The notes beneath the pieces were generated by a model that was not told the origin of the DNA, did not search any database, and worked only from the letters and a program-made list of their open reading frames with translations. 64,000 nucleotides of DNA from Caldinitratiruptor microaerophilus (lineage in GTDB: Bacteria; Bacillota; Sulfobacillia; Symbiobacteriales; ZC4RG38): contig NZ_AP025628.1 in assembly GCF_025999835.1 (NCBI RefSeq), positions 3,410,001 to 3,474,000 on the forward strand, in the 5' to 3' direction. A program made the translations under genes and the position numbers. Of this stretch, positions 1 through 8,488 are shown in pieces. The stretch's first letter is position 1; each line of letters opens with the position of its first letter.

Positions 1-2
1 CC

Positions 3-299
3 GGCACCCCGCTCGTGGTCTCCGACGTGGGCGGTCTGGCCGAACTCGTCGAGCACGGGGTGGACGGCCGCAAGGCGCTCCCGGGTCACCCCGATTCCCT
101 GGCCGAGCAGATCAAGGCGGCGCTGGCCGACCCCGCCGGTTCCCGGGAGATGGCCCGGCGCGCGCGGGAGAAGGTCGCTGCGCGCTACACCTGGAGCAGC
201 GTGGCCCGGGCAACCGCGGCCATCTACGAGGAGGTACTCCGGGAGTGGCGGCAGAGCCCCTGGGTGGAGCCCCCCCGGGCCGGTCAGCCTGCCGGATGA
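3..299 (+). CDS. Glycosyltransferase family 4, C-terminal end (5' truncated by window)
   Basis: The reading frame is open from the first bases of the window to a TGA at 297-299, so only the last 98 residues are visible. GTPLVVSDVGGLAELVEHG is the typical second-domain motif of GT4 (group 1) retaining glycosyltransferases, where the conserved Glu contacts the nucleotide-sugar donor. It is followed by the usual helical tail with DPAGSREMARRAREKV and an RYTWSSVA segment. The gene lies 16 bp upstream of a sugar-nucleotide transferase in the same direction, which suggests a polysaccharide or glycolipid operon. Donor and acceptor cannot be told from this fragment. Confidence 0.85.
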   Translation, partial: GTPLVVSDVGGLAELVEHGVDGRKALPGHPDSLAEQIKAALADPAGSREMARRAREKVAARYTWSSVARATAAIYEEVLREWRQSPWVEPPRAGQPAG

Positions 300-315
300 C
301 CGAGGGGGGCTGCCG

Positions 316-1995
316 ATGAAGGCGGTCATCATGGCGGGCGGTGAGGGCAACCGGCTCCGACCTCTGACGTGCGACCGCCCGAAGCCGCTCGTTCCCATCT
401 GCAACCGGCCCGTCCTCGGGTATTCCCTGTCCCTGCTCCGCCGCCACGGGTTCGAGGGTGCCGTCGTCACGCTGGGCCACCGGGCCGGCCAGGTCGAGGC
501 CTACCTGGCCGGAGAGCCCGCGTTCCCGCCCGAGCGCGAAGGCCCCTTGCGCCACGTCGTCACGTCGGTCGAGCCGGCGCCTCTGGGCACCGCGGGTAGC
601 GTGGCCGCCGCGTGGCGTGCCGACCCGGTCGGGCTCGGCGGCACGCTGGTGGTGCTGAGCGGGGACGGCCTCACGGACATCGACCTGTCGGCCCTGGTGG
701 CCTTCCACCGGGCGCGCCGGGCCCAGGTCACCCTGGCGGTCACCCGGGTGGCCGACCCGCGCGAGTACGGCGTCGTCGAGATCGCCCCCGACGGGGCGGT
801 GACCCGCTTCCTCGAAAAGCCCGCCCGGGATGAGGCGTTCGCCGACACGGTCAACACGGGCGTGTACGTCCTGGAGGCCGAGGTCCTCGAACTCGTGCCG
901 CCTCACCGGGCGTGGGACTTCAGCCGCGACCTCTTCCCCGCGCTCCTCGCCGGGGGGGCCCGGGTCTACGGCTGGGTGGCCGGTGGGTACTGGTGCGACG
1001 TGGGCGAGCCCAGGGCGTACCGGCAGGCCAACCTGGACCTCCTGGCCGGACGGACGGCGTTCCGGCCGCCCGGGGAGGAGGTCGCCCCCGGGGTGTGGCT
1101 GGAGGAGGCGGCGCGGCTCGACCCGCCGGCCCGGTTGGAGGGACCCGTGCTCCTCGGGCGGGGCGCCCGGGTCGAGGCCGGCGCGATCCTGGCCGGCGGG
1201 GTCGTGGTGGGGCAGGCGGCGCGGGTCGAGGCCGGCGCCCGGCTGTACGCGGCGGTCGTGGGGGAGGGGGCGGTGGTCGGCGCCGGGGCCGCGGTGACGG
1301 AGGCGGTGGTGGCCGCCGGGGCGCGGGTGGGCGCCGGGGCCGCGATCCACCGCGACGCCGTGGTGGGGCCCGGGGCGCGGATCGGCGAGGGCGCGTCCGT
1401 CCACCCCGGCGTGCACGTGTGGGCCGATCGGGGGGTCGCCGCGGCGGCGGAGGTCCGCCGCCACGTGATCTGGTCCGACCATGGCGCCGGGCCGGGCGAT
1501 CTCTTCCGCGGCACCTTCGGCACGGACCTTGACCCCGTGCGGGCGGTGCGGCTCGGCGAGGCGCTGGGGTCCGCACTCGGCCCGGGTCCCGTCGCGGTGG
1601 GCGCCGACCCCCACCCGGCCGCGGCCACCCTCGCCCGGGCGTTCGAGTCAGGCCTCACCTTCGCCGGCCGGCGGGTCGTCACCCTCCCCCCGGCTGGCCC
1701 GGCGCTACTCGCCTGGGCGGTGCGGCGCTGCGGCGCGGCCGGCGGGGTCCACGTGCCCGCGCCCGGGCCGGGGGGAACCGTGGAGCTGACCGTGGTCGGC
1801 CGGGGGGGAGGGAGCCTCACGCGGGACGAGGAGCGCCGCCTGGAGCGAGCCGCGGCCGGGCCGGGGCCTGTGGCCGGCGTGGGGGGCCCGGACGGCGAGC
1901 CGCCGGCTCCGGGCGAGGCGCGGCCGTTCCCCGAGGCGCCGCTCCTGTTCCTGCGGGAGACCGTGCAGCGCGCCGTGAGGGGGGCACCGGGGTGA
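316..1995 (+). CDS. Mannose-1-phosphate guanylyltransferase-like sugar nucleotidyltransferase fused to a degenerate phosphomannomutase-like domain
   Basis: Residues 1-235 form a nucleotidyltransferase domain, with the signature MAGGEGNRLRPLT followed by KPLVPICNRPVLGYSL and a metal-site LSGDGLTDID; it should make an NDP-sugar from a sugar-1-phosphate. Residues 250-375 are left-handed beta-helix hexapeptide repeats (GARVEAGA, GAAVTEAVV). From about residue 385 the sequence matches the first domain of phosphohexomutases (FRGTFGTDLDP, VAVGADPHPAAATLARAFESGL), but it stops at 559 residues where full fusions usually exceed 800. The catalytic-serine loop seen in active mutases (TASHNP-type) reads VPAPGPGG here. 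The mutase part is therefore probably inactive. The ATG follows GAGGGGGG by 7 bases. Nucleotide and sugar specificity are not certain. Confidence 0.85.
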   Translation: MKAVIMAGGEGNRLRPLTCDRPKPLVPICNRPVLGYSLSLLRRHGFEGAVVTLGHRAGQVEAYLAGEPAFPPEREGPLRHVVTSVEPAPLGTAGSVAAAWRADPVGLGGTLVVLSGDGLTDIDLSALVAFHRARRAQVTLAVTRVADPREYGVVEIAPDGAVTRFLEKPARDEAFADTVNTGVYVLEAEVLELVPPHRAWDFSRDLFPALLAGGARVYGWVAGGYWCDVGEPRAYRQANLDLLAGRTAFRPPGEEVAPGVWLEEAARLDPPARLEGPVLLGRGARVEAGAILAGGVVVGQAARVEAGARLYAAVVGEGAVVGAGAAVTEAVVAAGARVGAGAAIHRDAVVGPGARIGEGASVHPGVHVWADRGVAAAAEVRRHVIWSDHGAGPGDLFRGTFGTDLDPVRAVRLGEALGSALGPGPVAVGADPHPAAATLARAFESGLTFAGRRVVTLPPAGPALLAWAVRRCGAAGGVHVPAPGPGGTVELTVVGRGGGSLTRDEERRLERAAAGPGPVAGVGGPDGEPPAPGEARPFPEAPLLFLRETVQRAVRGAPG

Positions 1996-2073
1996 CCCCC
2001 GGCGAAAGCGGCCACCCCGGTGCCCGCTTCGTTCCCGGCGCCGGCTGGCTGCCGCCCCGCGCAGCTTGCCGGT

Positions 2074-2196
2074 TCAGATGAACCAGGGGAACAGGAACGG
2101 GAACGGGAAACCGAACGGCGTGATCCCGAAGCCGGCGGCAGGCACGCCGAACAAGCTGGCACCGCCGAAGCTGAACGGCCAGAAGCCGAAGGGCAT
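2074..2196 (-). CDS. 40-residue Phe/Pro/Gly-rich hydrophobic microprotein
   Basis: A 40-codon ORF runs on the minus strand from ATG at 2196 to TGA at 2074. A near-perfect ribosome binding site GGAGGTGAG (2201-2209) lies 4 bases before the ATG. The peptide starts MPFGFWPFSFGG and ends FPFPFLFPWFI; it has about twelve Phe and eight Pro residues, two Trp and no charged residue. I do not recognise a family. Composition suggests a membrane-inserted or self-assembling peptide, as found among spore-coat-type microproteins, but that is a guess. It sits alone between two convergent genes. The bias could in principle be a codon artefact; the Shine-Dalgarno match is the main support. Confidence 0.6.
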   Translation of the reverse strand: MPFGFWPFSFGGASLFGVPAAGFGITPFGFPFPFLFPWFI

Positions 2197-2334
2197 GTTC
2201 CTCACCTCCGGCACCAGCTTATGTGAACTGCACGGCGCTTGCTCCCGCCGCCGGAGCGGCTGCCGGCCCCGAAGGCCGGAGGCTCCAGCGGCCCGGCGCG
2301 CCGTTCACTCCGGGACCGCCCCCCTGCTCGGACT

Positions 2335-2925
2335 TCACGCGCTTCCCTTCACGGCGTGGAACATGATCCCGTAGTGGTAGGGCCCGACCTCCACCGGGCC
2401 GGCTGCCTCGAACCCGGCGGCGGTCCACTCCCGGATCACGTCGTCAGGAGAGAGGCGCTCGTGCTGGGGAGGGCCCACGGGGGTCGGCTCGGGCCGCCAC
2501 TCGATCAGGAGGCACACGCCGCCCGGGCGCAGGATGCGGCGAACCTCGTTCGCGAAGCTGGAGGTGGGGTCCACCTCGTGGTACACGCTCGCCACGAGCG
2601 CCGCGTCGCAGCTGGAGCTCGGCACCGGGAACTCGTCCTCTTCCTCTGCCAGGACGGGGCGGATGTTGGCCACCGCGCGCTCCTTCGCCCGCTCCATGAG
2701 GCGCTCGAGCATCTTCTCCTCGACGTCGATCGCATACACCAGCCCGTCCGGAGCCACCCTCTCGGCCAGCGGCAGGGTGAACCAGCCGGGACCGCACCCC
2801 ACGTCCGCCACCACCCGGCCGCGACCCAGGTCCAGGTGTGTCAGGACCCGGTCGGGGTCGTACCACGCCTTGCGCGCCGGGTCCAATAGGTGATCGGCCT
2901 TGGCCGGGTCAAAGCGCTCGCCCAC
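2335..2925 (-). CDS. Class I SAM-dependent methyltransferase (UbiE/COQ5-like)
   Basis: The 196-residue protein has the SAM-binding motif I VVADVGCGPGWFTLPLAE near residues 38-55, followed by the acidic motif II YAIDVEEKM. Motif IV-like DAALVASVYHEVD and a post-motif RRILRPGGVCLLIEW complete a Rossmann-fold methyltransferase. The start is GTG at 2925, preceded by GGGGAGGAAGG. The substrate is unknown; small UbiE-like enzymes of this type act on lipids, quinones or metalloid species. It stands as a single gene divergent from htrA. A CATAAT hexamer upstream at 2974-2979 (minus strand) may be its -10 element, but no good -35 is visible. Confidence 0.85.
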   Translation of the reverse strand: MGERFDPAKADHLLDPARKAWYDPDRVLTHLDLGRGRVVADVGCGPGWFTLPLAERVAPDGLVYAIDVEEKMLERLMERAKERAVANIRPVLAEEEDEFPVPSSSCDAALVASVYHEVDPTSSFANEVRRILRPGGVCLLIEWRPEPTPVGPPQHERLSPDDVIREWTAAGFEAAGPVEVGPYHYGIMFHAVKGSA

Positions 2926-3046
2926 GCCGCCCTTCCTCCCCTCGAGTACTCTCTCAGCGGGTCTTTCCCCCGATTATGAGGCAGACGGCCGGCGACCGGC
3001 AACGCCGGTCGCCGCCGCCCCGCGGGTCCGGCCTCAGGGGGGCCGG

Positions 3047-3075
3047 TTGACACCGGCCGCGCCCTGCGCTACCTT
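3047..3075 (+). promoter_or_regulatory. Probable sigma-A promoter for htrA
   Basis: A perfect -35 hexamer TTGACA (3047-3052) is followed after 17 bp by TACCTT (3070-3075), a moderate -10. It lies about 107 bp upstream of the htrA ATG. The -35 and the spacing are good; the -10 is weak, so the call is tentative. Confidence 0.5.
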
Positions 3076-3181
3076 TCTGGCGGACGGGCCGGGGACAGCA
3101 TCGCCACCGGCATCGCCCCACCGGTTGAGCCATCACGTGTGGAGGCACGGGACCCGATGTCGACTCGGGAGGTGAGGGGTC

Positions 3182-4381
3182 ATGGTTCGTTCAGGCCGGC
3201 GCGTGGGCGGACTCCTGCTCTGGGTGGCCGTGGCCGCCCTCGGCGTCGGGGCGATCTCGGGCGGCGCGACCCTGGCCGAGCGGCTGGGCAAGGGCGCGTT
3301 CGGGGCGCCCGGCCGGGCGCTCGCCTCGGAAGGCGCGGTGGCGCAGAGCAGCCCCGAACCGGGAGCGGCTGCCCGCACCCCGGCGACTCCGCCGCTCGTC
3401 GACCCCGATGCGATCGCGGACATCGTGGAGCGCGTGGGACCGGCAGCCGTGCGCATCAACGCCACGGCCGTCCGCCGGGCCCCGGATCCCTTCTTCGGCG
3501 ACCCGTTCTTCCGGCAGTTCTTCGGCGATCTCCTCCCGCAGCAGGAGCAGGTCGAGCACTCGCTCGGGACCGGCGTGATCGTCTCCGCCGACGGGTACGT
3601 CGTCACGAACCAGCACGTCATCGACGGCGCGCAGGAGCTGGAGGTCGAGGTTTGGGGCGAGAAGCAGCCCTACAAGGCCCGCGTCGTGGGGCAGGACCGG
3701 CAGACGGACCTGGCGGTGCTGAAGATCGAGCCGCGGGGGAAGCTCACCGTCGCCACCCTGGGCGACTCGGACCGCGTGCGGGTCGGCGAGTGGGCCATCG
3801 CCATCGGCAACCCGTACGGGTTCGACCACACGGTCTCCGTCGGCGTGATCTCCGCCAAGGGCCGCCCCCTGCGGATCCAGAACCGGGAGTTCACGAACCT
3901 CCTCCAGACTGACGCGGCGATCAACCCGGGCAACAGCGGCGGGCCCCTCCTGAACCTGCGGGGCGAGGTCATCGGCATCAACACGGCCATCCGCGCCGAC
4001 GCCCAGGGGATCGGCTTCGCCATCCCGTCGAACACGGTGAAGGTCATCTACGAGCAGCTGCGCACCCAGGGGCAGGTCCAGCGGGCGTACATGGGCGTGT
4101 CCACCATCGCCGTGAACGAGGCCGTGGCCCGGTACATCGGCCTGCCCGAGGTCCAGGGCGTGCTGGTGATGCGCGTGGCTCCCGACAGCCCCGCCGAGCG
4201 GGCGGGGATCCGCCGGTTCGACGTCATCTTCGAGGTCGACCGCCAGCCCGTGGACACGCCGGAGAAGCTGCAGGCGGTCATCGCCCGGCGCAAGCCCGGC
4301 GACACGGTTCCCGTCCTCCTGTGGCGGGAGGGGCAGCCGACCACCGTGAACGTCCGCCTGGAGCAGCGTCCGGCGGAGTGA
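3182..4381 (+). CDS. htrA: HtrA/DegP-family serine protease with PDZ domain
   Basis: This 399-residue extracytoplasmic quality-control protease has an N-terminal signal anchor (hydrophobic stretch at residues 9-28) and a trypsin-like domain. The catalytic triad is visible as His145 (NQHVID), Asp176 (RQTDLAVL) and Ser252 (GNSGGP). A single PDZ domain follows from about residue 300 (VQGVLVMRVAPDSPAERAGI). One PDZ domain plus an N-terminal anchor is the usual architecture of Gram-positive HtrA proteins. The ATG is preceded by GGGAGGTGAGG. It is monocistronic; glcF converges on it with a 15-bp gap. Confidence 0.95.
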   Translation: MVRSGRRVGGLLLWVAVAALGVGAISGGATLAERLGKGAFGAPGRALASEGAVAQSSPEPGAAARTPATPPLVDPDAIADIVERVGPAAVRINATAVRRAPDPFFGDPFFRQFFGDLLPQQEQVEHSLGTGVIVSADGYVVTNQHVIDGAQELEVEVWGEKQPYKARVVGQDRQTDLAVLKIEPRGKLTVATLGDSDRVRVGEWAIAIGNPYGFDHTVSVGVISAKGRPLRIQNREFTNLLQTDAAINPGNSGGPLLNLRGEVIGINTAIRADAQGIGFAIPSNTVKVIYEQLRTQGQVQRAYMGVSTIAVNEAVARYIGLPEVQGVLVMRVAPDSPAERAGIRRFDVIFEVDRQPVDTPEKLQAVIARRKPGDTVPVLLWREGQPTTVNVRLEQRPAE

Positions 4382-4396
4382 CGGGCGCAGGAAGCG

Positions 4397-5707
4397 TCAG
4401 AGCCCCAGCGTCTCGGCCACCAGGTCGATCAGGTGCATGACCCGCACCTTCCCGCCGAGGCCGTGGCGCTCCACGCCGAGGAGCATCTGCATCTGGCAAC
4501 CCGGGTTGGCGACCACGATGACGTCGGGGTCGACGCCCTTCACGCTCGCCATCTTCCTGTCGAGGATCGCCTGGGACATCTCCGGGTGCGTCACGTTGTA
4601 GATCCCGGCCGAGCCGCAGCACTGGTCGGCACCCGGGAGCTCCACGTACTCGACGCCCGGAAGCCGGCGCAGGATCCTTCGGGGCTCCTGCCACACCCGC
4701 TGCACGTTGCGGAGGTGGCAGGAGTCCTGGTATGTCACGACGATGCGCGGCTTCGTCCCGGCGGCCGTCTCGCCGTCCTGCCAGCGGGGCGGCCCCGGCA
4801 GCTCGAGCAAGAGCTCGGACGCGTCGCGCACCCGGGCGGCGAAGGCCTCCGCCCGCGGCAGCCAGTCGGGCTCGTCCTCGAAGAGGCGGGGGTACTCCTT
4901 CAGGAAGGTCCCGCACCCCCCGGCGTTGTTGACGAGGTACTCGGCGCCGCTCCGCTCGAACGCCTCGATGTTCTGCCGCGCCAGCGCCTTCGCCTGCTCC
5001 CGGTCCCCGGCGTGGCCGTGAAGCGCCCCGCAGCAGCCGAACCCTGCCGCCGGGACAACCCGGGCGCCGAAGTGCTCGAGCACCCGCACCGTGCGGGCGT
5101 TGGTGCCCTCGAAGAGCGCGGCCTGGACGCAGCCGGGGAAGAACGCCACGGTGACCGTCCCGGGGCCCGTCCCCGGGGCGGTCTTGCGCGCGGGCGGCCG
5201 GAGCGCCCGCACCTGCTCGGCCTGGTCGGGAAGCATGGCCTCCAGGTTCCGCAGGCGGGCGGGCAAGAGGCGCCGGACCGCGGGGCGGCGGGCCAGGGCG
5301 CGCAGGCCGAGGGCCTGGTAGGCCCGCACCGCGCCCTTCAGGAGGCGCAGCCGCCGGGGGCGGGCCACGGTCCCCAGGAGGAGCCGCTGCATGCGCGGGT
5401 TGCCCGCCGGCGGGATGCCCGCCCTGTTCAGGAGGAAGCGGGTGTCGGCCAGCACGCGGTCGAACTCGACGCCCGAGGGGCAGGCCACCTCGCACGCCCG
5501 GCAGTCCAGGCAGAGGTACATGTGCTCGGCGACGTAGTCGCTGAGGGGCATCCGGCCGGCCATGACCTCCTCGGCGATGGCCAGCCGCCCCCGCGGAGAG
5601 GCCATCTCGAGCCCCGTCTCCAGGAACGTCGGGCAGGCGGGAAGGCAGAAGCCGCATTTATTGCAGTGGTCCAGCTGGCGAAGGGCGGCCGTGCTATACC
5701 CTTCCAC
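4397..5707 (-). CDS. glcF: Glycolate oxidase iron-sulfur subunit GlcF
   Basis: At 436 residues this is full length for GlcF. Two [4Fe-4S] motifs lie near the N terminus: CNKCGFCLPACP (about residues 15-26) and CLDCRACEVACPSG (about residues 66-79). Two CCG domains follow, recognisable by GFGCCGALHGHAGD and by DQCCGSAGIYN; they bind the additional cluster of heterodisulfide-reductase-like proteins. The subunit passes electrons from the flavin subunits to the quinone pool. It is the last gene of glcDEF, and its ATG at 5707 lies within the end of glcE (14-bp overlap), consistent with translational coupling. Confidence 0.93.
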   Translation of the reverse strand: MEGYSTAALRQLDHCNKCGFCLPACPTFLETGLEMASPRGRLAIAEEVMAGRMPLSDYVAEHMYLCLDCRACEVACPSGVEFDRVLADTRFLLNRAGIPPAGNPRMQRLLLGTVARPRRLRLLKGAVRAYQALGLRALARRPAVRRLLPARLRNLEAMLPDQAEQVRALRPPARKTAPGTGPGTVTVAFFPGCVQAALFEGTNARTVRVLEHFGARVVPAAGFGCCGALHGHAGDREQAKALARQNIEAFERSGAEYLVNNAGGCGTFLKEYPRLFEDEPDWLPRAEAFAARVRDASELLLELPGPPRWQDGETAAGTKPRIVVTYQDSCHLRNVQRVWQEPRRILRRLPGVEYVELPGADQCCGSAGIYNVTHPEMSQAILDRKMASVKGVDPDVIVVANPGCQMQMLLGVERHGLGGKVRVMHLIDLVAETLGL

Positions 5708-7010
5708 CCGCCGACCCTCCCTTCGCGTGGACGGTTTCCGACGCCGCCATGGCGGGCGCCGGCCCCCCGGGCTCCGGCAGCAGGAAGGCGGCCCCGGCCA
5801 GCACCCCGTCCGGGTCGAACACGGCCTTCAGGCGCCGGTGCAGGTGGCCGTCGGGCGAGGGGGCCGTCCAGGGCAGGTCCCCGAGGGATCCCGGTGGGGC
5901 GCCGCGCACCTGGAGGTAGCCGCCGAGGGCTTCCGCCCGCCGGCGCAGCTCCTGCACGGCAGGCACGAGGCCGGCCGGGGCGTCCGGTTCGCCCGCGCCG
6001 CCGGGCGGCTCGCTGCCCGCCGGGATGACGATCTCGAGGACGCCGCCGTAGCCCCGGGCGATCCCGTCCCACGCCCGGCCGGCGAGCACCTCGGCGGCGT
6101 CCGACCAGAGGCGGGGCAGTTCGGACGGGCGGACGCCGGCGCGCAGCCTCAGCACGGCCGGCCCGAACAGCCGCTCCCGGCGGGCGTTCCACAGGGCCGC
6201 GGCGCCATCGCCGCCGGCCAGCTCGACCCCGTCCCCGGTCCCGGGGGCGAGCCCCGCGGCGCGCCGGAGTTCCTGCGCCGCCGCCCCCGACTGGTGCTCG
6301 ACCGCCCGGGTCGGGCCCTCGAACGCCAGCAGCACCTCCACGCCGGGGCCGGCGCGCAGCCACTCGGCGGCGACCAGGGTGCTCGCCTGGCGCCTCAGCG
6401 GCGAGAGCGCCGCCCAGGCGGCCGCGGGCGTCTCGAAGCGGGCCCGCAGGGTGACGTGGCGCTCGGGGCGCGGGGCGATCCGCAGGCTCACCTCGACCAG
6501 CACGGCCAGCATGCCCAGCGATCCCACCAGGACCCGGTGCACGTTGTACCCGGCGACGTTCTTGATCATCTCTCCGCCGGGGCGCACCTCCCTGCCGTCG
6601 GGCAGCACGGCCAGCACGCCCAGGACCCAGTCTCTCGCCGGGCCCAGCCCGGTACGCCGGATCCCGGCCGTCGCGGCGGCCACGTGCCCGCCCACCGTGG
6701 CGGCGCCGCCGTCGCCGGCGTCGACGGGATACCACAGCCCGTGGGGCGCCAGCAGCGCGTCGAGCTGGTGGAGCCGCCACCAGGCCGGCACCGTGACGGT
6801 GAGGTTGGCGGCGCTCAGCCGGGGCTCGGCGGGAAGCGCCCGGAGGTCGAGCCCGACAGCCGGCAGCCGGCCCCACCTCGCCCACTGGCTGCCGGCTCCC
6901 CGCGGAGAGAGTCCCGGACCGCCCCGGGCCTCGCGGAGGAGGCGGGCGAGTTCACCGGCGCTCGCCGGCCGCAACACGGTGTCCGGAGACGCGGTCGGTT
7001 CTTCGGGCAT
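5694..7010 (-). CDS. glcE: Glycolate oxidase FAD-binding subunit GlcE
   Basis: The predicted protein is 438 residues, starting MPEEPTASPDTVLRP at the ATG at 7010. The frame is open for about 1.9 kb upstream of this ATG, but the homologous region begins here, 20 bp after the glcD stop. A PCMH-type FAD-binding domain is shown by GLSPRGAGSQWARWG, TVGGHVAAATAGIRR and the characteristic GGEMIKNVAGYNVHRVLVG segment of GlcE, which lacks the large C-terminal cap of GlcD. It is the second flavin subunit of the three-part glycolate dehydrogenase. The proteins of this family are usually about 350-400 residues. Confidence 0.9.
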   Translation of the reverse strand: MPEEPTASPDTVLRPASAGELARLLREARGGPGLSPRGAGSQWARWGRLPAVGLDLRALPAEPRLSAANLTVTVPAWWRLHQLDALLAPHGLWYPVDAGDGGAATVGGHVAAATAGIRRTGLGPARDWVLGVLAVLPDGREVRPGGEMIKNVAGYNVHRVLVGSLGMLAVLVEVSLRIAPRPERHVTLRARFETPAAAWAALSPLRRQASTLVAAEWLRAGPGVEVLLAFEGPTRAVEHQSGAAAQELRRAAGLAPGTGDGVELAGGDGAAALWNARRERLFGPAVLRLRAGVRPSELPRLWSDAAEVLAGRAWDGIARGYGGVLEIVIPAGSEPPGGAGEPDAPAGLVPAVQELRRRAEALGGYLQVRGAPPGSLGDLPWTAPSPDGHLHRRLKAVFDPDGVLAGAAFLLPEPGGPAPAMAASETVHAKGGSAGGRV

Positions 7011-7030
7011 GGGTCGATGCCTCCCGGGGG

Positions 7031-8488
7031 CTAGACGTTGCGCCTGGGTGCCGCGACCGCCTTGCCGGGGTTCAGGCGCAGGGCGGGGTCGAAGGCCTGC
7101 CGCACGGACCACATGAGGCCGAGGAGGTCGGGGCCGAGCTGCAGCTCGAGGTTCGGCAGCTTGTCGATCCCGATCCCGTGCTCGCCCGAGATCGAACCGC
7201 CCAGGGCGACGCAGGCGGCCAGGATCTCCTGGTCGGCGGCCTTCATGCGGCGGATCTCGTCCGCGTCCTGGGGGTCGTAGGCCACCAGCGGGTGCAGGTT
7301 GCCGTCGCCGGCGTGGGCCACGTTGATGAGGCGGATCCCGTACTTCCGGCCGATCGCCTGGACCGTGCGCAGCATCTCCACGAGGCGGTCCCGGGGCACC
7401 GTCACGTCCTGGGTCCACACGTGGGCGCTCAGGCGGCCCGCGGCCCCGTACGCGGCCCGACGGCCCAGCCAGAGCGCCTCCCGCTCCGCCTCCGTCTTGG
7501 CGACCCGCAATTCCCGCACCCCGTTTCGCCGGCAGACCGCCTCGACCCGGGCGAGTTCGTCGGCCACCGACTCCTCTGGGCCGTCGACCTCGATGAGGAG
7601 GACGGCCTCGGCATCCTCGGGGTAGCCGGCCCGGGCGTAGCGCTCCACCACCTCGATGGTCCCGCGGTCGAGGAGCTCCATCGTGGCGGGGACCACCCGG
7701 GCGGCGATGATGTCGGAGACGGTCTGCATCGCCACCTCGAGGTCGTCGAAGATGGCGAGGAGGGTGCGGACGACCGGCGGCAGCGGCAGGATCCGTACCA
7801 CGAGCTCGGTGATGACCCCGAGCGTGCCCTCGGACCCCACGAGCAGGCTCACCAGATCGTACCCGGGCCGGTCCTGCTCCGGCCCGCCGAGGCGCACCAC
7901 CTCGCCGTCGGCGAGGACCACCGTCAGCCCGAGCACGTGGTTGACCGTGACGCCGTACTTGAGGCAGTGCGGCCCGCCGGCGTTCTCGCCCGCGTTGCCG
8001 CCCACGGTGGAGACCCGGTGGCTCGAGGGGTCGGGGGCGAAGAAGAAGCCGTGCGGCCTGAGCGCCTCCTGGAGCGCCAGGTTGCGCAGCCCCGGCTGGA
8101 CGGTGGCCGTGTGGTTCTCGGTGTCGATCGCCAGGATGCGGTCCATGCGGTTCATGGCCAGGCAGAGCCCGCCCGTGACCGGGATCGTCCCGCCGCTGAT
8201 GTTCGTGCCGCCCCCGCGCGCGATGACCGGGAGCCCGTGGCGGGCCGCGATGCGCACCGCGTCCGCCACGTCCTCGGTGCTCAGGGGGAACACGACGGCG
8301 TCGGGCGGGTACTTTTCGCCGGTGGCGTCGTACGCGTAGGCCATCCGGTCCCGGAAGTCGGTCAGGACCCGGCCCGGGCCGAAGCGCTCCACGAGTTCCC
8401 GGTGCGCCGCCTCCAGCTTGTCCGGCGGCAGCGCGACGGCCCGGGGGAAGCCCTCCGGACCTGGCTGGGGGGCGACGAGGTTCGCCAT
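7031..8488 (-). CDS. glcD: Glycolate/D-lactate oxidase FAD-linked subunit GlcD
   Basis: The predicted protein is 485 residues from ATG at 8488, preceded by GAGGGGAG. The frame stays open far upstream, but recognisable GlcD sequence starts here. FAD-binding PCMH motifs are present: PVIARGGGTNISGG, STVGGNAGENAGGP and LLVGSEGTLGVITE. The C-terminal FAD-oxidase domain carries the HAGDGNLHP and GSISGEHGIG motifs, whose His residues sit at the flavin and metal site. It oxidises glycolate (or D-lactate) to the 2-oxoacid as the catalytic subunit of glcDEF. Substrate preference cannot be read from sequence alone. It is the first gene of the operon and divergent from the ModE-like regulator gene. Confidence 0.92.
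   Translation of the reverse strand: MANLVAPQPGPEGFPRAVALPPDKLEAAHRELVERFGPGRVLTDFRDRMAYAYDATGEKYPPDAVVFPLSTEDVADAVRIAARHGLPVIARGGGTNISGGTIPVTGGLCLAMNRMDRILAIDTENHTATVQPGLRNLALQEALRPHGFFFAPDPSSHRVSTVGGNAGENAGGPHCLKYGVTVNHVLGLTVVLADGEVVRLGGPEQDRPGYDLVSLLVGSEGTLGVITELVVRILPLPPVVRTLLAIFDDLEVAMQTVSDIIAARVVPATMELLDRGTIEVVERYARAGYPEDAEAVLLIEVDGPEESVADELARVEAVCRRNGVRELRVAKTEAEREALWLGRRAAYGAAGRLSAHVWTQDVTVPRDRLVEMLRTVQAIGRKYGIRLINVAHAGDGNLHPLVAYDPQDADEIRRMKAADQEILAACVALGGSISGEHGIGIDKLPNLELQLGPDLLGLMWSVRQAFDPALRLNPGKAVAAPRRNV

Noticed and set aside
112-1614. Long minus-strand open frame opposite the nucleotidyltransferase
   Set aside because: Antisense shadow caused by high GC; Arg/Pro/Gly-rich translation with no domain. 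The same applies to the many other long antisense frames (for example 24986-29236 and 33827-36817).
2066-2374. Plus-strand ORF starting MNQGNRNGNGKPNGVIPK opposite the microprotein
   Set aside because: It is antisense to the 40-residue minus-strand ORF, which alone has a ribosome binding site; the plus frame then runs into Arg-rich noise.
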